Counted from the first letter of the stretch, positions 22,849 through 32,950 are shown. The stretch: DNA of 40,762 bases from Ureibacillus galli (GCF_014836845.1 NZ_JACSQA010000029.1:1-40762), one strand, 5' to 3'. The notes: generated by a model not told the origin, from the sequence alone. A program made the numbers and translations.

Positions 22849-24821
22849 ACTTCTAGTTCCTCCTCATGTTGGATGAATTCGCTATCTAAAATATTCAAAT
22901 CATCCTCCATACCAAAATCTACATTTGTTTCAATCCACTTACGACGTGGTTCAACTTTATCTCCCATTAACGTTGTTACACGACGTTCAGCCCTTGCTGC
23001 ATCGTCGATTGTTACTCGGATCAAAGTTCTTGTTTCAGGGTTCATTGTTGTATCCCATAATTGGTCTGCATTCATTTCCCCTAATCCTTTATATCGTTGA
23101 AGAATATAACCTTTACCAACTTTATCGATGGCAGCTTGTAACTCTTTCTCTGTCCAAGCATACTCAATGACTTCCTTTTTGCCAGTTCCTTTTGAAACTT
23201 TATAAAGGGGCGGTAAGGCGATATACACTTTTCCAGCATCAATCAATGGTCTCATATATTTATAGAAGAAAGTTAAAAGCAGTACTTGGATATGTGCTCC
23301 ATCCGTATCGGCATCGGTCATAATAATAATTTTATCGTAAGCAGCATCTTCTACGTTAAAGTCTGCCCCAACACCTGCACCGATTGTATGGATGATTGTT
23401 GAAATTTCTTCGTTTTTCATAATATCCGATAGTTTTGCTTTTTCTGTATTAATTACTTTCCCTCGTAAAGGTAATATCGCTTGGAATGAACGGTCACGTC
23501 CTTGTTTTGCGGAACCACCTGCAGAGTCTCCTTCCACGAGGTACAATTCATTTCTTTTAGCATTTCGAGATTGGGCTGGTGTTAACTTCCCAGATAAGAT
23601 CGTACTGGACTTTTTCTTTTTACCAGTGCGTGCATCCTCCCTAGCTTTACGAGCGGCTTCACGGGCTTGTTGAGCGCGAATAGCTTTACGTACAAGGGAA
23701 GCAGATAGTTCAGCATTTTCTTCTAATACGTATAGCATCTTTTCAGATACAACACTTTCAACTGCAGAACGTGCTTCCATTGTTCCGAGTTTACTTTTCG
23801 TTTGACCTTCAAATTGTAATAAATGCTCAGGTATACGAACAGAAATAACCGCAGAAAGACCTTCACGGATATCCGTACCTTCTAGATTTTTTTCTTTTTC
23901 TTTTAATAATCCAACTTTTCTTGCGTATTCGTTAAATACACGTGTCATTGCAGATTTTGCTCCCGTTTCATGGGTACCGCCATCACGTGTCCGTACGTTG
24001 TTTACAAAGGAAAGTATCGTTTCTGTATAACCGTCATTGAATTGAAATGCAAATTCGACTTCAATATCATCCTGAGTACCTTCTACGTATTTAACAGGAT
24101 GTAGTACATCCTTTTCCTCGTTTAAATAAGTAACAAAGGCTTCAATCCCATTTTCGTAAAAATAAACGTCCGATTGACCCTCGCCACGTTCGTCAATTAG
24201 TTCAATTTTTAATCCTTTTAATAAAAATGCTGATTCTCTTAAACGTTCAGCTAACGTATCGTAATTATATTTCGTAACAGAGAAAATATCTTTATCAGGT
24301 AAGAAATGAACGTTAGTTCCTGTTTCCTTTGTTTTCCCAATAACTTCAAGGGTTGTAACCGGTTTCCCTCCATCTTCGAAACGTTGGCGGTATATTTGCC
24401 CATCACGATAAATTGTTACTTCTAAATAGGCAGAAAGAGCATTTACAACGGAAGAACCTACGCCGTGTAAACCACCACTTGTTTTGTAACCACCTTGTCC
24501 AAACTTCCCTCCAGCGTGCAGAATTGTAAAGATGACTTCAGGCGTAGGTTTACCCATTTTGTGCATACCTGTAGGCATTCCTCGACCGAAATCTCGAACG
24601 CTTATGGATCCATCTTCATGGATTCTTACGATGATATGTGATCCAAATCCAGCGAGTGCTTCATCCACTGCGTTATCTACTATTTCATATACTAAGTGAT
24701 GAAGGCCTCGACCATCTGTGGAACCAATATACATCCCTGGTCTTTTACGAACCGCTTCTAATCCTTCTAATACTTGAATGGCATCGTCATCATATGCGAT
24801 CCCTGGCTGATTTATTGCCAA
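22845..24821 (-). CDS. parE: DNA topoisomerase IV subunit B (ParE/GrlB)
   Basis: The 658-residue product has the GHKL ATPase domain (YDDDAIQVLEGLEAVRKRPG at the N-terminus; VDNAVDEALAGFG with the catalytic Glu/Asn region; GGLHGVGSSVVNALS). It also has the TOPRIM segments LVEGDSAGGSAKQGRDR, PLRGKVINTEKA and MTDADTDGAHIQ. I place the start at TTG 24821, behind GGAGGGG; an upstream frame extension to 24887 includes the promoter area and does not resemble the family. Length matches B. subtilis ParE. It is the first gene of the parE-parC operon, divergent from plsY. Confidence 0.95.
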   Translation of the reverse strand: MAINQPGIAYDDDAIQVLEGLEAVRKRPGMYIGSTDGRGLHHLVYEIVDNAVDEALAGFGSHIIVRIHEDGSISVRDFGRGMPTGMHKMGKPTPEVIFTILHAGGKFGQGGYKTSGGLHGVGSSVVNALSAYLEVTIYRDGQIYRQRFEDGGKPVTTLEVIGKTKETGTNVHFLPDKDIFSVTKYNYDTLAERLRESAFLLKGLKIELIDERGEGQSDVYFYENGIEAFVTYLNEEKDVLHPVKYVEGTQDDIEVEFAFQFNDGYTETILSFVNNVRTRDGGTHETGAKSAMTRVFNEYARKVGLLKEKEKNLEGTDIREGLSAVISVRIPEHLLQFEGQTKSKLGTMEARSAVESVVSEKMLYVLEENAELSASLVRKAIRAQQAREAARKAREDARTGKKKKSSTILSGKLTPAQSRNAKRNELYLVEGDSAGGSAKQGRDRSFQAILPLRGKVINTEKAKLSDIMKNEEISTIIHTIGAGVGADFNVEDAAYDKIIIMTDADTDGAHIQVLLLTFFYKYMRPLIDAGKVYIALPPLYKVSKGTGKKEVIEYAWTEKELQAAIDKVGKGYILQRYKGLGEMNADQLWDTTMNPETRTLIRVTIDDAARAERRVTTLMGDKVEPRRKWIETNVDFGMEDDLNILDSEFIQHEEELEV

Positions 24822-24868
24822 ATCAAATCCCCTCCAAAATACAAACATCCGTTCTCTATCTATTTTCA

Positions 24869-24897
24869 ATCGTACTGACAAAAGCAAATTATGTCAA
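24869..24897 (-). promoter_or_regulatory. Candidate parE promoter
   Basis: On the minus strand TTGACA (24892-24897) and TACGAT (24869-24874) are separated by 17 bases, about 50 bases before the TTG start. A second, weaker candidate (TTGTAT-18-TACAAT) lies upstream. Confidence 0.5.
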
Positions 24898-24977
24898 ATG
24901 TCATAAGCTTATTTATTGTATCAAACTACTATCAATCTATACAAACAAACTTCAATTGAAATTATTTTAACGATATT

Positions 24978-25090
24978 TTGACAAATGAGTAAAGAAAAAT
25001 CTATAGAGTAAAACTATTCATGATAAATTTTCTTTTTCCTTCTTATAAATCCATTTTCTTTCAAAATATTTTGTTATGATTAAGTATAAT
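24978..25090 (+). promoter_or_regulatory. Candidate plsY promoters in the parE-plsY spacer
   Basis: Two plus-strand candidates are visible: TTGACA (24978-24983) with TATAGA (25002-25007), spacing 18, and a perfect TATAAT (25085-25090) preceded by TATG four bases upstream. The 374-base spacer between the divergent starts holds nothing else I can name. Confidence 0.45.
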
Positions 25091-25195
25091 CCCTTTTATA
25101 TAACTTGGAAATATATCTTCCGCATATAATAAAAAAGGTGTAATATTATGATTACAACTATTAGTACCAACTATTAATTTTGAAAGGAACAAGCT

Positions 25196-25798
25196 ATGAT
25201 TAATGCAATTATTTTAATTTGTGCTTATGTTATCGGGTCAATTCCTTCTGGCCTATGGATTGGCAAAGTTTTTTATAAAACAGATATAAGAGAACATGGT
25301 AGTGGAAATTTAGGAGCAACAAACTCTTTCCGTGTTTTAGGAAAGAAAGCGGGTATCGTTGTAACGATTCTTGATATATTAAAAGGAACTGCCGCAACAT
25401 TACTTCCACTCATACCCTACTTTAATGATGCAACGATTCACCCTTTAATCTTAGGAGCCCTTGCTGTTGTTGGACATATGTTCCCACTTTTTGCAGGATT
25501 CCGTGGAGGAAAAGCAGTTGCTACATCTGGCGGTGTTTTGTTAGGCTATGCTTGGCCATTATTTATTATTTTAGTGTTAGGTTTTTTAATTGCATTAAAA
25601 GTTACAAAGATAGTCAGTCTCTCTTCGATGCTCGTATCAATCATCGCGCTCATTTATAGCATAATTTATGTGTTTGTTACAGGAGATGTATCATTACTTA
25701 TTTTAGTCATCATTTTATCAGCATTTATTTTCTACCGTCATCGTGCCAATATTAAACGTATTAAAGAAGGTACAGAGCCGAAAGTAAAATGGATTTAA
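25196..25798 (+). CDS. plsY: Acyl-phosphate:glycerol-3-phosphate acyltransferase PlsY
   Basis: The 200-residue product has about five membrane helices and the three PlsY motifs: [20 protein letters not shown] (from residue 34), [12 protein letters not shown] (102-113) and [15 protein letters not shown] near the C-terminus. It transfers the acyl group of acyl-phosphate made by PlsX to glycerol 3-phosphate, the first committed step of membrane phospholipid synthesis. The ribosome-binding site is GAAAGGAAC. Its position divergent from parE and ahead of a YneR-like gene matches B. subtilis (yneS, yneR). Confidence 0.95.
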   Translation: MINAIILICAYVIGSIPSGLWIGKVFYKTDIREHGSGNLGATNSFRVLGKKAGIVVTILDILKGTAATLLPLIPYFNDATIHPLILGALAVVGHMFPLFAGFRGGKAVATSGGVLLGYAWPLFIILVLGFLIALKVTKIVSLSSMLVSIIALIYSIIYVFVTGDVSLLILVIILSAFIFYRHRANIKRIKEGTEPKVKWI

Positions 25799-25832
25799 TA
25801 AGCTTTTTACCTTATCTGAAAGGATAAAGAAG

Positions 25833-26123
25833 ATGAATATTAATATATCTGAAGATGCACTACTTTGGTTTCAAGAAGAAATGGAAGTTAAAGATGGGGA
25901 CTATATTCGTTTCTATTCTCGATACGGTGGTTCTTCCCCTTTCCACGAAGGTTTTTCCATTGGGATGAATCGAGAGGAACCTCATGATATTGGAGTAGAA
26001 GTGATTGTACAAGGCATCCATTTTTATATCGAAAAGGATGATCAGTGGTTCTTTAATGAACATGACTTAGTTGTTGAAGTCGATAACGAATCGGAAGAAC
26101 TTAAATATAGTTATTTGAAATAA
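25833..26123 (+). CDS. yneR: HesB/YneR-like small protein
   Basis: The 96-residue product resembles the IscA/HesB fold but has no cysteine at all, so it cannot hold an Fe-S cluster in the usual way. Recognisable parts are MNINISEDALLWFQEEMEV, IRFYSRYGGSSPFHEGFSIG and the C-terminal IEKDDQWFFNEHDLVVEVD. The B. subtilis counterpart YneR sits next to plsY in the same way. Function is unknown. The start has AAAGGATAAAG upstream, 34 bases after plsY, with likely cotranscription and a terminator at 26166-26200. Confidence 0.85.
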   Translation: MNINISEDALLWFQEEMEVKDGDYIRFYSRYGGSSPFHEGFSIGMNREEPHDIGVEVIVQGIHFYIEKDDQWFFNEHDLVVEVDNESEELKYSYLK

Positions 26124-26165
26124 CAATTGTAACCCATATTAAGTACACAAATTCAAAGAAAAATG

Positions 26166-26200
26166 AGGACCATGGGCAAAAGATTTCCCATGGTTCTTTT
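26166..26200. terminator. Bidirectional terminator between yneR and the DUF3221 lipoprotein
   Basis: AGGACCATGGG and CCCATGGTTCT pair, with TTTTATTT on the plus side and a T-rich run on the minus side. The two genes converge here. Confidence 0.8.
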
Positions 26201-26202
26201 AT

Positions 26203-26592
26203 TTAATCTTCGGAAATTTCCAGTTGTTCCACCTTGTAAATAGGAGGATTCGATTCTAGAATTTCGTTATACCATATCCTCACCTTTTGGCCGGATTTTA
26301 CATGTTCTACAAGAGATTCATTTTTAAAACTTAAAAATAGCACGTTATCATATTTATTTAATAACTCCTTTATAGATAAACCTTTATCCTCATATTGAAA
26401 GTTTGTATCTTGAATTAATAAGTGTTTTCCAGAAATTTGATCAAATATAATAACGCCTTCTACACTCGTTTGATTTGGAGCATCATCCCCATTTACGAAA
26501 ACGGATTCGTTATTATGAGCATTCCCGCAGCTAATTAATAGGGGTAAGAAAATAAAAACTAGAAAAAAATACTTTATAGATCTGATTTTCAT
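26203..26592 (-). CDS. DUF3221-type lipoprotein
   Basis: The 129-residue product has a lipoprotein signal ending LLISC (Cys22). A small beta domain follows with SVEGVIIFDQISGKHLLIQD and the C-terminal SGQKVRIWYNEILESNPPIY, the pattern of DUF3221 (YobA-like) proteins. It would be anchored to the outer face of the membrane. No enzymatic residues are evident and the family has no established role. The ribosome-binding site is AGAAGGTGA. Monocistronic. Confidence 0.75.
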   Translation of the reverse strand: MKIRSIKYFFLVFIFLPLLISCGNAHNNESVFVNGDDAPNQTSVEGVIIFDQISGKHLLIQDTNFQYEDKGLSIKELLNKYDNVLFLSFKNESLVEHVKSGQKVRIWYNEILESNPPIYKVEQLEISED

Positions 26593-26725
26593 TAGCTCAC
26601 CTTCTTCCGGAACTTTTGTACGTATTGATTTACAATGTTTTTCCTTATTATTTTACCATGCTGTCATTATGTTTTCTAAATGTACGTTATTTCCTTTTGA
26701 AGCATCTTAAGTTCTATAAAAAAAT

Positions 26726-26750
26726 AAACCCTTACTTTACATAAGGGTTT
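26726..26750 (-). terminator. Terminator of the yyaL-like gene
   Basis: AAACCCTTA (26726-26734) and TAAGGGTTT (26742-26750) pair; the minus strand continues TTATTTTTTTATAG. Confidence 0.75.
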
Positions 26751-26771
26751 AAAAAATGTTTAAAAAAATAT

Positions 26772-28829
26772 TTACTCATTTAACATGTTTTTTGCTTCCT
26801 GGATGTCTTGGACAGGCTTATGACAAGAGTAATTTTCACAAATATATATCCATGCTTCATGATCTCCCTTTTGATAGTTTGCAATAAAGGGGGCAATTGT
26901 TGACAGTTCATCGGTCTCCTTATTAACTAAATAAGTTATTTCCGGATAGAACTCCTGTTGTAAGTTGTTGATAAATGGTTGTTGTTCCTCTGTTAATTCC
27001 CCTAAAATAACAATTTCCTTCCCCTTCATCATAGTTGTTAAATAAGCCATTAACATATAAGCATGTCCCATTGGATAGTTTTGAATGGAATAGGAAAAGG
27101 CGGAGAAAATTTTATAAACCATTTCTTCCAATGATGCATTTCCAGTAAACCGCGCAAGTCTTAACATTTGCAATGCGGCTACACTATTTCCAGAAGGTAA
27201 GGCCGAATCATAAGCCTCTTTTTGACGAATTAGTAAATCCTCAGCATCTTTTCCATATAAGAAAAATCCACCTTTTTCATGATCCCAAAATAAATCAATC
27301 ATTTGTTCCGTCAATTTTTGTGCTTTCGTTAAATAGTTGACGTCGAATGTGGCCTCATATAATTCTATATAAGCCCACAATAAATAAGCATAATCATCAA
27401 TAATACCTAGTTCTTTCACTTCCCCATCTCGATACCGAATCATTAATCGCTCCGAAACAAATAAATTTGTTTCAATGAATTCAATCGCTTTTATCGCTTT
27501 TGTTAAATATTCTTGATGTTGAAAAACACGAGCGGCCTTCGCTAGTGCAGCAATCATCAATCCATTCCAAGAAGTAATCATTTTATCATCTTTATGGGGA
27601 GGGATTCGCTTTTTTCGATGTTCAAACAATATTTTCCGCGCTTTTTCTAAACGAGCTAACAATTCGTCAATACTTAAAACATTTTGATCAGCTAGCTGGG
27701 GTAAAGACACTTCAATTAAATTTGGAATGTTCTTTCCTTCAAAATTACCATCTTCCGAAATACCATAGGCTGCACAAAATAATGTGCCAAGCTGGTCACC
27801 TAATAAAGACAACACTTCTTCATAAGACCACACATAATATTTTCCTTCTTCCCCTTCCGAATCCGCATCTTCAGCAGAATAAAAGCCGCCTTCAGGAGAT
27901 GCTAAATCACGAAGTACATATTGAATGGTGTCTTTAGCGACTTTTTCCGAGTCTTCTGATTTTGTCACTTGATAACATTCAGTATAAGCAATTGTTAATA
28001 GGGCGTTATCATATAACATTTTTTCAAAGTGCGGAACTAAAAATTCCTCATCGGTAGAATATCTAGCAAAACCAAAGCCGATATGGTCATAGATACCGCC
28101 CCTTTCTAACCCATCTAATGTTTTTACAACCATGTTCAACGCTCTTTCATCTTTTGTATAGTAATAATACCGAAGTAAAAACATATGTTGATGGGGTGTT
28201 GGAAACTTTGGAGCAGTACCAAATCCACCATAAGTTTCATCAAAAGTACTTAAAAATGAACGAAACCCGTTTTCCACTGCTAATTCGGAAATGGTTTCTT
28301 CGGCTTCCAATTGAATTGTCTGATGAAGAGCAGTTTGGACTTGTTTAGTAACGTCTTCAATTTGTTTCTTATCCTTTTTATAAATAGCATATAGCTGGGT
28401 TATTACCTCTTTTATGCCTGGCATTCTTGGTCTACTTTCTTTTGGAAAATACGTACCTGCATAAAATGGAACTTTATCTGGAGTTAAAAATAAATTTAAC
28501 GGCCAGCCACCATGACCGTTCATTAACTGACATACCGTCATATAAACAGAATCAATATCTGGTCGCTCTTCTCGATCGACTTTAATCGCAATAAATCGTT
28601 CATTAATTAGTGAAGCTACTTCCTCATCCTCAAAGCTTTCTTTCTCCATTACGTGACACCAATGGCAAGTACTATATCCGATACTTAAAAAAATCGGTTT
28701 ATCCTCACGTTTTGCTTTTTCAAATGCTTCCTCTCCCCACGGAAACCAGTCAACTGGATTATAAGCATGTTGAAGCAAGTAAGGTGATTTTTCATTTATT
28801 AATCGATTTGGATTTTTATTTGTTGACAT
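26772..28829 (-). CDS. yyaL: YyaL/DUF255 thioredoxin-domain protein
   Basis: The 685-residue product begins with a DUF255 thioredoxin-like domain (about 5-165) with the redox motif [12 protein letters not shown] (Cys55, Cys58), preceded by [22 protein letters not shown] long (alpha/alpha)6-barrel-like region follows, resembling sugar epimerases/glycosidases ([36 protein letters not shown]). The human relative is SPATA20. The substrate is not known; the N-terminal CxxC suggests thiol-disulfide chemistry. Full family length; the start ATG 28829 has AAAGAGGTGAT upstream. Divergent from a NUDIX gene, monocistronic. Confidence 0.9.
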   Translation of the reverse strand: MSTNKNPNRLINEKSPYLLQHAYNPVDWFPWGEEAFEKAKREDKPIFLSIGYSTCHWCHVMEKESFEDEEVASLINERFIAIKVDREERPDIDSVYMTVCQLMNGHGGWPLNLFLTPDKVPFYAGTYFPKESRPRMPGIKEVITQLYAIYKKDKKQIEDVTKQVQTALHQTIQLEAEETISELAVENGFRSFLSTFDETYGGFGTAPKFPTPHQHMFLLRYYYYTKDERALNMVVKTLDGLERGGIYDHIGFGFARYSTDEEFLVPHFEKMLYDNALLTIAYTECYQVTKSEDSEKVAKDTIQYVLRDLASPEGGFYSAEDADSEGEEGKYYVWSYEEVLSLLGDQLGTLFCAAYGISEDGNFEGKNIPNLIEVSLPQLADQNVLSIDELLARLEKARKILFEHRKKRIPPHKDDKMITSWNGLMIAALAKAARVFQHQEYLTKAIKAIEFIETNLFVSERLMIRYRDGEVKELGIIDDYAYLLWAYIELYEATFDVNYLTKAQKLTEQMIDLFWDHEKGGFFLYGKDAEDLLIRQKEAYDSALPSGNSVAALQMLRLARFTGNASLEEMVYKIFSAFSYSIQNYPMGHAYMLMAYLTTMMKGKEIVILGELTEEQQPFINNLQQEFYPEITYLVNKETDELSTIAPFIANYQKGDHEAWIYICENYSCHKPVQDIQEAKNMLNE

Positions 28830-29002
28830 CGGATCACCTCTTTTAAAGAATTTACTATTACTTTACCCATAAAATTTAAAACCAAAGCATCATTGAACAA
28901 AATGGAAATTTTCAACGTTTTTTAAGGAATGAAAGGCTTTTTTATGAGAGGTATGGAATTGATAAGTAAGAAGAATTTGAACATAAACAAGTGAGGTACA
29001 AA

Positions 29003-29452
29003 ATGGAGTATTATAAAACGTTGAGAAAATATGTTGGTCATCAGCCAATTATATTACCAGGCTCGGTAGTAATTATTGTCAATGAACAGAAAAACATTCT
29101 TTTACAACAAAGGTTAGATGGAAGATGGGGATTACCGGGAGGGTTAATGGATTTGGGAGAAAGCTTTGAACAAGTAGCTTGTAGAGAAGTGTTTGAAGAG
29201 ACCGGATTAACAATTCATCATTACAAATTGCTTGGTGTCTTTTCCGGAGAAGAATATTTTTGTCGACTATCAAATGGAGATGAATTTTATTCAGTAACAG
29301 CTGTTTTTATCTCGAAAGATGTTACAGGTTACTTAAAAAGCAATAATGAATCACTATCCCTCCAGTATTTCCCTTCTTCCAATCTTCCTATCAATATGAA
29401 GTTAGAATACCGACGATTTATTGAGCCATTTATGGAAGAAATCATGAAATAA
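29003..29452 (+). CDS. NUDIX hydrolase
   Basis: The 149-residue product carries a complete Nudix box, GGLMDLGESFEQVACREVFEETG (46-68), with all Mg2+-binding glutamates. The upstream RWGLPGG strand is also typical. Such enzymes cleave nucleoside diphosphates linked to another group (for example dinucleotides, ADP-ribose, damaged nucleotides); substrate specificity cannot be set. I start at ATG 29003, preceded by GTGAGGT; a GTG at 28991 is part of that ribosome-binding site. Confidence 0.9.
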   Translation: MEYYKTLRKYVGHQPIILPGSVVIIVNEQKNILLQQRLDGRWGLPGGLMDLGESFEQVACREVFEETGLTIHHYKLLGVFSGEEYFCRLSNGDEFYSVTAVFISKDVTGYLKSNNESLSLQYFPSSNLPINMKLEYRRFIEPFMEEIMK

Positions 29453-29457
29453 CATAA

Positions 29458-29490
29458 AAAAGAGTTGATTCAAACGATCAACTCTTTTCT
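29458..29490. terminator. Bidirectional terminator between NUDIX and flavodoxin-like genes
   Basis: AAAAGAGTTGAT pairs with ATCAACTCTTTT across the loop TCAAACG, with A- and T-runs on either side. It overlaps the 3' end of the minus-strand reductase gene. Confidence 0.85.
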
Positions 29491-30050
29491 TTCTCTATAG
29501 CTTTGAATTCGCCTTCTAATGCAGTTTGCATGAGAATGGCATTTGCAATTGCTTTAGTATCTTTTTGAATATCCCCTGGTTGACTTGCTTTACCAATAAC
29601 GTATCCTGCGAAGGTCATTCCAAAGAAGTCAAAAATGTATTGGAATTGTTGAATTAAAGGAAGTGCTTTAATGGAAGGGTTATCCCCTCCAACTGCAATA
29701 ACAAATGCTTTCTTTTTTGATAAATCTTCTCTAAAATTCGGTAAGTTTTTATCCCGTAATGTTTGGGACCAACGATCGATAAATAACTTCATCGTACCAC
29801 TCATACTGTACCAATAAACGGGGGTAGCAAAAACAAGAACGTCATGTTTTAAAACTCGTTCAATTACGGTATTATAATCATCCATCACTTGTTGAAATCC
29901 GGCTTCTGTATGTCGTTCATCTTTAATCGGTAAAATGTTATAATCCCGCAAATAAATTTTCTCAACAGGAAGGCCACTTACTACATACTCCGTTAACCAT
30001 TCTGTATTCCCCTTATCTCTCGTACTTCCGTATATAACCGCAATAGACAT
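29478..30050 (-). CDS. Flavodoxin-like NAD(P)H-dependent FMN reductase
   Basis: The 190-residue product has a flavodoxin-like fold: IYGSTRDKGNTEWL at the N-terminus binds the FMN phosphate, and VFATPVYWYSMSGTMKLFIDR (about 73-93) forms the second flavin loop. Members reduce FMN or quinones with NAD(P)H; the precise substrate is unknown. The start ATG 30050 has AAAGGAGAG upstream. It is convergent with the NUDIX gene and divergent from the dehydrogenase gene. Confidence 0.85.
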   Translation of the reverse strand: MSIAVIYGSTRDKGNTEWLTEYVVSGLPVEKIYLRDYNILPIKDERHTEAGFQQVMDDYNTVIERVLKHDVLVFATPVYWYSMSGTMKLFIDRWSQTLRDKNLPNFREDLSKKKAFVIAVGGDNPSIKALPLIQQFQYIFDFFGMTFAGYVIGKASQPGDIQKDTKAIANAILMQTALEGEFKAIEKEKS

Positions 30051-30228
30051 ACATTCACTCTCTCCTTTAGTAGCATCATATTCCCGCTGGTCAGTCGAAA
30101 GAACTTTATTTTTTGAAACTTATTTCCCCCCTTTAGAAAAGACATTTCGAAATCTGTTTAAAAAATAGCAACATGTCAATCATGGAAAATGAACAAATGA
30201 TTTCGAAAAACAATTTGGGGGTCAACGA

Positions 30229-31125
30229 ATGAATTTTAAACATATTACTGTAGCAGGTAGTGGCGTATTAGGAAGTCAAATCGCCTTTCAAACAGCATTT
30301 AAAGGATTTCAAGTTGCCGTATATGATATTAATGAAGAAGCAATTGATCGAGCGAAAAACCGGATGATGAATTTGAAAGTACGTTATCAAGAAGATTTAA
30401 AGGCGACGGAAGAAGAAGTAAATTTAGCTTATAACCGTATGTCCTTCCATACGGATTTAGCGGAAGCGGTAAAAGATGCTGATCTTGTTATTGAAGCTGT
30501 ACCTGAAATTGTCGATGTGAAAATGAAATTTTATGAACAATTGAGTCAAGTAGCGCCTGAGAAGACCATTTTTGCAACTAATTCATCGACAATGTTGCCA
30601 AGTCAATTTGCAGAAGCAACTGGCAGACCGCATAAATTTTTAGCACTTCATTTTGCGAATGAGATTTGGTTAAACAACACTGCGGAAATAATGAAACATC
30701 CGAATACAGAAAAATCGGTCTTTGAACTGGTAATTGACTTTGCAAAAGCGATTGGTATGGTAGCCCTCCCATTGCAGCGAGAACAGCCTGGATATATTTT
30801 AAACTCGTTACTAGTGCCATTTTTAGAAGCCGCTCAAATGTTGCTAGTGAAAAAAATTGCCGATGTTGAAACGATAGATAAAACTTGGATGATCGCTACT
30901 GGAGCTCCGAGAGGTCCTTTTGCCATTTTAGATGTGGTTGGCATTAATACAGCTTATAATATTGCCAATGCTAAAGGTGAAGCGGGTCATGAAGAGTTTA
31001 AAAAGTTAGCAAATTACCTGAAATCTGAGTATATCGAAAAAGGAAAACTTGGTGCTGAAACAAAACAAGGATTTTATTCTTATCCAGATCCTAGTTACTT
31101 GCAACCCGGATTTTTAGAAAAATAA
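30229..31125 (+). CDS. 3-hydroxyacyl-CoA dehydrogenase
   Basis: The 298-residue product has an N-terminal NAD-binding Rossmann domain with GSGVLG (residues 10-15), DINEEAIDRA, and EAVPEIVDVKMKFYEQL. Catalytic candidates are Ser119/Ser120 (FATNSSTMLPS) and His141 (LALHFANEIW). The C-terminal dimerisation domain follows (QREQPGYILNSLLVPFL, TGAPRGPFAILDVVG). It would oxidise 3-hydroxyacyl-CoA, such as 3-hydroxybutyryl-CoA, with NAD+. Usual family length is about 285. No thiolase or acyl-CoA dehydrogenase gene lies beside it, so the pathway is open. GGGGG precedes the ATG. Confidence 0.88.
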   Translation: MNFKHITVAGSGVLGSQIAFQTAFKGFQVAVYDINEEAIDRAKNRMMNLKVRYQEDLKATEEEVNLAYNRMSFHTDLAEAVKDADLVIEAVPEIVDVKMKFYEQLSQVAPEKTIFATNSSTMLPSQFAEATGRPHKFLALHFANEIWLNNTAEIMKHPNTEKSVFELVIDFAKAIGMVALPLQREQPGYILNSLLVPFLEAAQMLLVKKIADVETIDKTWMIATGAPRGPFAILDVVGINTAYNIANAKGEAGHEEFKKLANYLKSEYIEKGKLGAETKQGFYSYPDPSYLQPGFLEK

Positions 31126-31132
31126 AAAACGA

Positions 31133-31162
31133 TGGGCGACACATTTTGACGAGTGTCGCCCA
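31133..31162. terminator. Bidirectional terminator
   Basis: TGGGCGACAC (31133-31142) pairs perfectly with GTGTCGCCCA (31153-31162), then ATTTTTAG on the plus strand. It separates the convergent dehydrogenase and DUF1906 genes. Confidence 0.85.
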
Positions 31163-31166
31163 ATTT

Positions 31167-31811
31167 TTAGTAAAGCATCGGCAATAATCTACTATCTATT
31201 AAATTGGTGTTGATTGGTAGTTCTTCTGCATCTCTTCCATATTGCCAAGCCCAAACGTTTGCATCACAATTTGGCGTTGTTGGCTCAAAATTCGGAGCAT
31301 CTTCCTCGTTTGTTACTCCGGTATGTGGCTCAGTACTCCACAATACCGCTTGATTTGCTACTCGGCGATCTTGATCAGCAGCTTGACAATAAGCTTCTTC
31401 AAAAGAACCGTCAATTTTGTATAAAAAGCCTGGTTTATAATCTGTATTATATAAATAGCCTACATAACCCTTAATCCAGCCACTATCCACTTCTAAATTT
31501 CCCATTCGGGCAAAAATAATTGTCCCTTTTTTAATTCCTAAACGTTTCGCGTGGTATGCAGCGTTCATTGCTACAACTTTCGCATGACTTTCTCCAACCG
31601 CCTGTCGGAAATCGTTGTAAATAGGAAGTATTTTTGTATCGCTATTATGAAGAAGTTCAATTTCATTTTCTGTTAATCCTTCAACTGAGCCTTCTACCCG
31701 TGTTAAGTATCTTCCCCAAAATTCCGGTTTCCCATATGTTGATTGAACGGAATGATATAACTCATTCGTGACTGGTTGAGAAGAGTCTACACCCCAATGA
31801 TAACTAACCAT
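31167..31811 (-). CDS. DUF1906 glycoside-hydrolase-like protein
   Basis: The 214-residue product resembles the DUF1906 TIM-barrel family: WGVDSSQPV at the start, PEFWGRYLTRVEG, ILPIYNDFRQAVG, then GTIIFARMGNLEVDSGWIKG and ANVWAWQYG near the end. Acidic residues (Asp9, Glu107 region) are candidates for catalysis. It has no signal peptide or cell-wall binding repeat, so it is either cytoplasmic or spore-associated. A role in peptidoglycan or polysaccharide cleavage is an inference from the family. Ribosome-binding site AGAGGT. Confidence 0.8.
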   Translation of the reverse strand: MVSYHWGVDSSQPVTNELYHSVQSTYGKPEFWGRYLTRVEGSVEGLTENEIELLHNSDTKILPIYNDFRQAVGESHAKVVAMNAAYHAKRLGIKKGTIIFARMGNLEVDSGWIKGYVGYLYNTDYKPGFLYKIDGSFEEAYCQAADQDRRVANQAVLWSTEPHTGVTNEEDAPNFEPTTPNCDANVWAWQYGRDAEELPINTNLIDSRLLPMLY

Positions 31812-31987
31812 TTGCGTACCTCTTTTCTAATAATTTTCCATAAAAACTTTACCTTCCCTACAAAACAATGCTGAGATTTCTTCTGTTTTTCCATTTAAAA
31901 CATATAATAGAACATAATTTACTAGACATTTGACCAGTATTTATATCTCCATCTAATTATATGAAACAGGTAAGGAGTGTGTGATAG

Positions 31988-32908
31988 ATGACTAGAGAAT
32001 GGACAAAATCAAATATTCGTGACTTATCAGGAAAAGTAGCAATTGTCACTGGAGCTAACAGTGGTATTGGTTATGAAACATGTTTAGCCTTGGCGGAAAA
32101 TTACGCCACGGTAGTCCTTGCGGTACGAAATGTCAATAAAGGCTTTGAGGCAGTCGATAAAATAAAGGCAGTATTCCCTAATGCGGATATTCATGTTTTA
32201 CAACTAGATTTAAATGAATTAGAAAGTATAAGAGAATTTTCTCAACAATTCAAACAAAAGTTTCGTTCTTTATCTATCCTGATTAATAACGCAGGAATCA
32301 TGGTTCCCCCTTATCGTGTGACAAAGGATGGATTTGAATCTCAATTTGGGGTAAATTATCTCGGTCATTTTGCTTTAACGGGCTTATTATTAGATCTTAT
32401 CATCGCTACTCCAGATTCAAGAGTGATTTCATTAGGTAGTTTAGCTGCCCATAAACAAAAACCGGAATTTAAAGAATTTATCGGGACTAAAAAGAAATAT
32501 AAAAAATTTAAAAGTTATGGTCAGAGTAAATTGGCGTGTATGTTTTTTGCAAAGGAACTTCAATATCGTTTCCGATCCCGAAATGTGGATTCCAAAAGTA
32601 TTGCCTGTCACCCCGGTATTGCTCAAACATATTTATTTGCTAAAGGATCTCGAAAGTTGACGAAAAGATTAACCCGCGCATCTTTAAAATTGATTGGACA
32701 GAGCGCGGAAGAAGGGGCTTATCCTATTTTGTATGCTGCTACTGAACCTTCTGTAAGGGGTGGGGAATATATTGGGCCAGATGGTAGAAAGGGAATAAAA
32801 GGTTATCCAACGGAATTAGATATATTGGATGAGTTATTTGATGAAAATGTTTCAACAAATTTATGGTTACTTTCGGAAGGTTTAACGGGAGTGAAGTACC
32901 CATTTTAA
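31988..32908 (+). CDS. Short-chain dehydrogenase/reductase
   Basis: The 306-residue product is a classical SDR: cofactor motif TGANSGIG (21-28), NNAG (100-103), catalytic Ser region ISLGSLAAH (148-156), and the YxxxK pair Tyr177/Lys181 in SYGQSKLAC. The length and the VNYLGHFALTGLL region resemble retinol-dehydrogenase-type SDRs. It would oxidise or reduce an alcohol/ketone with NAD(P)(H); Arg47 (AVRNVNKG) after strand 2 suggests NADP preference. Substrate unknown. AAGGAG precedes the ATG. Confidence 0.88.
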   Translation: MTREWTKSNIRDLSGKVAIVTGANSGIGYETCLALAENYATVVLAVRNVNKGFEAVDKIKAVFPNADIHVLQLDLNELESIREFSQQFKQKFRSLSILINNAGIMVPPYRVTKDGFESQFGVNYLGHFALTGLLLDLIIATPDSRVISLGSLAAHKQKPEFKEFIGTKKKYKKFKSYGQSKLACMFFAKELQYRFRSRNVDSKSIACHPGIAQTYLFAKGSRKLTKRLTRASLKLIGQSAEEGAYPILYAATEPSVRGGEYIGPDGRKGIKGYPTELDILDELFDENVSTNLWLLSEGLTGVKYPF

Positions 32909-32913
32909 ACATT

Positions 32914-32950
32914 AAAATCTCCCCTGCCGTTAGCAGACAGAGGAGATTTT
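32914..32950. terminator. Bidirectional terminator
   Basis: AAAATCTCC (32914-32922) pairs with GGAGATTTT (32942-32950). It separates the convergent SDR and amidohydrolase genes. Confidence 0.75.

Noticed and set aside
31925-31950. ACTAGAC-N4-GACCAGT as an operator for the SDR gene
   Set aside because: Only five of seven positions pair, and there is no regulator gene nearby to support it.
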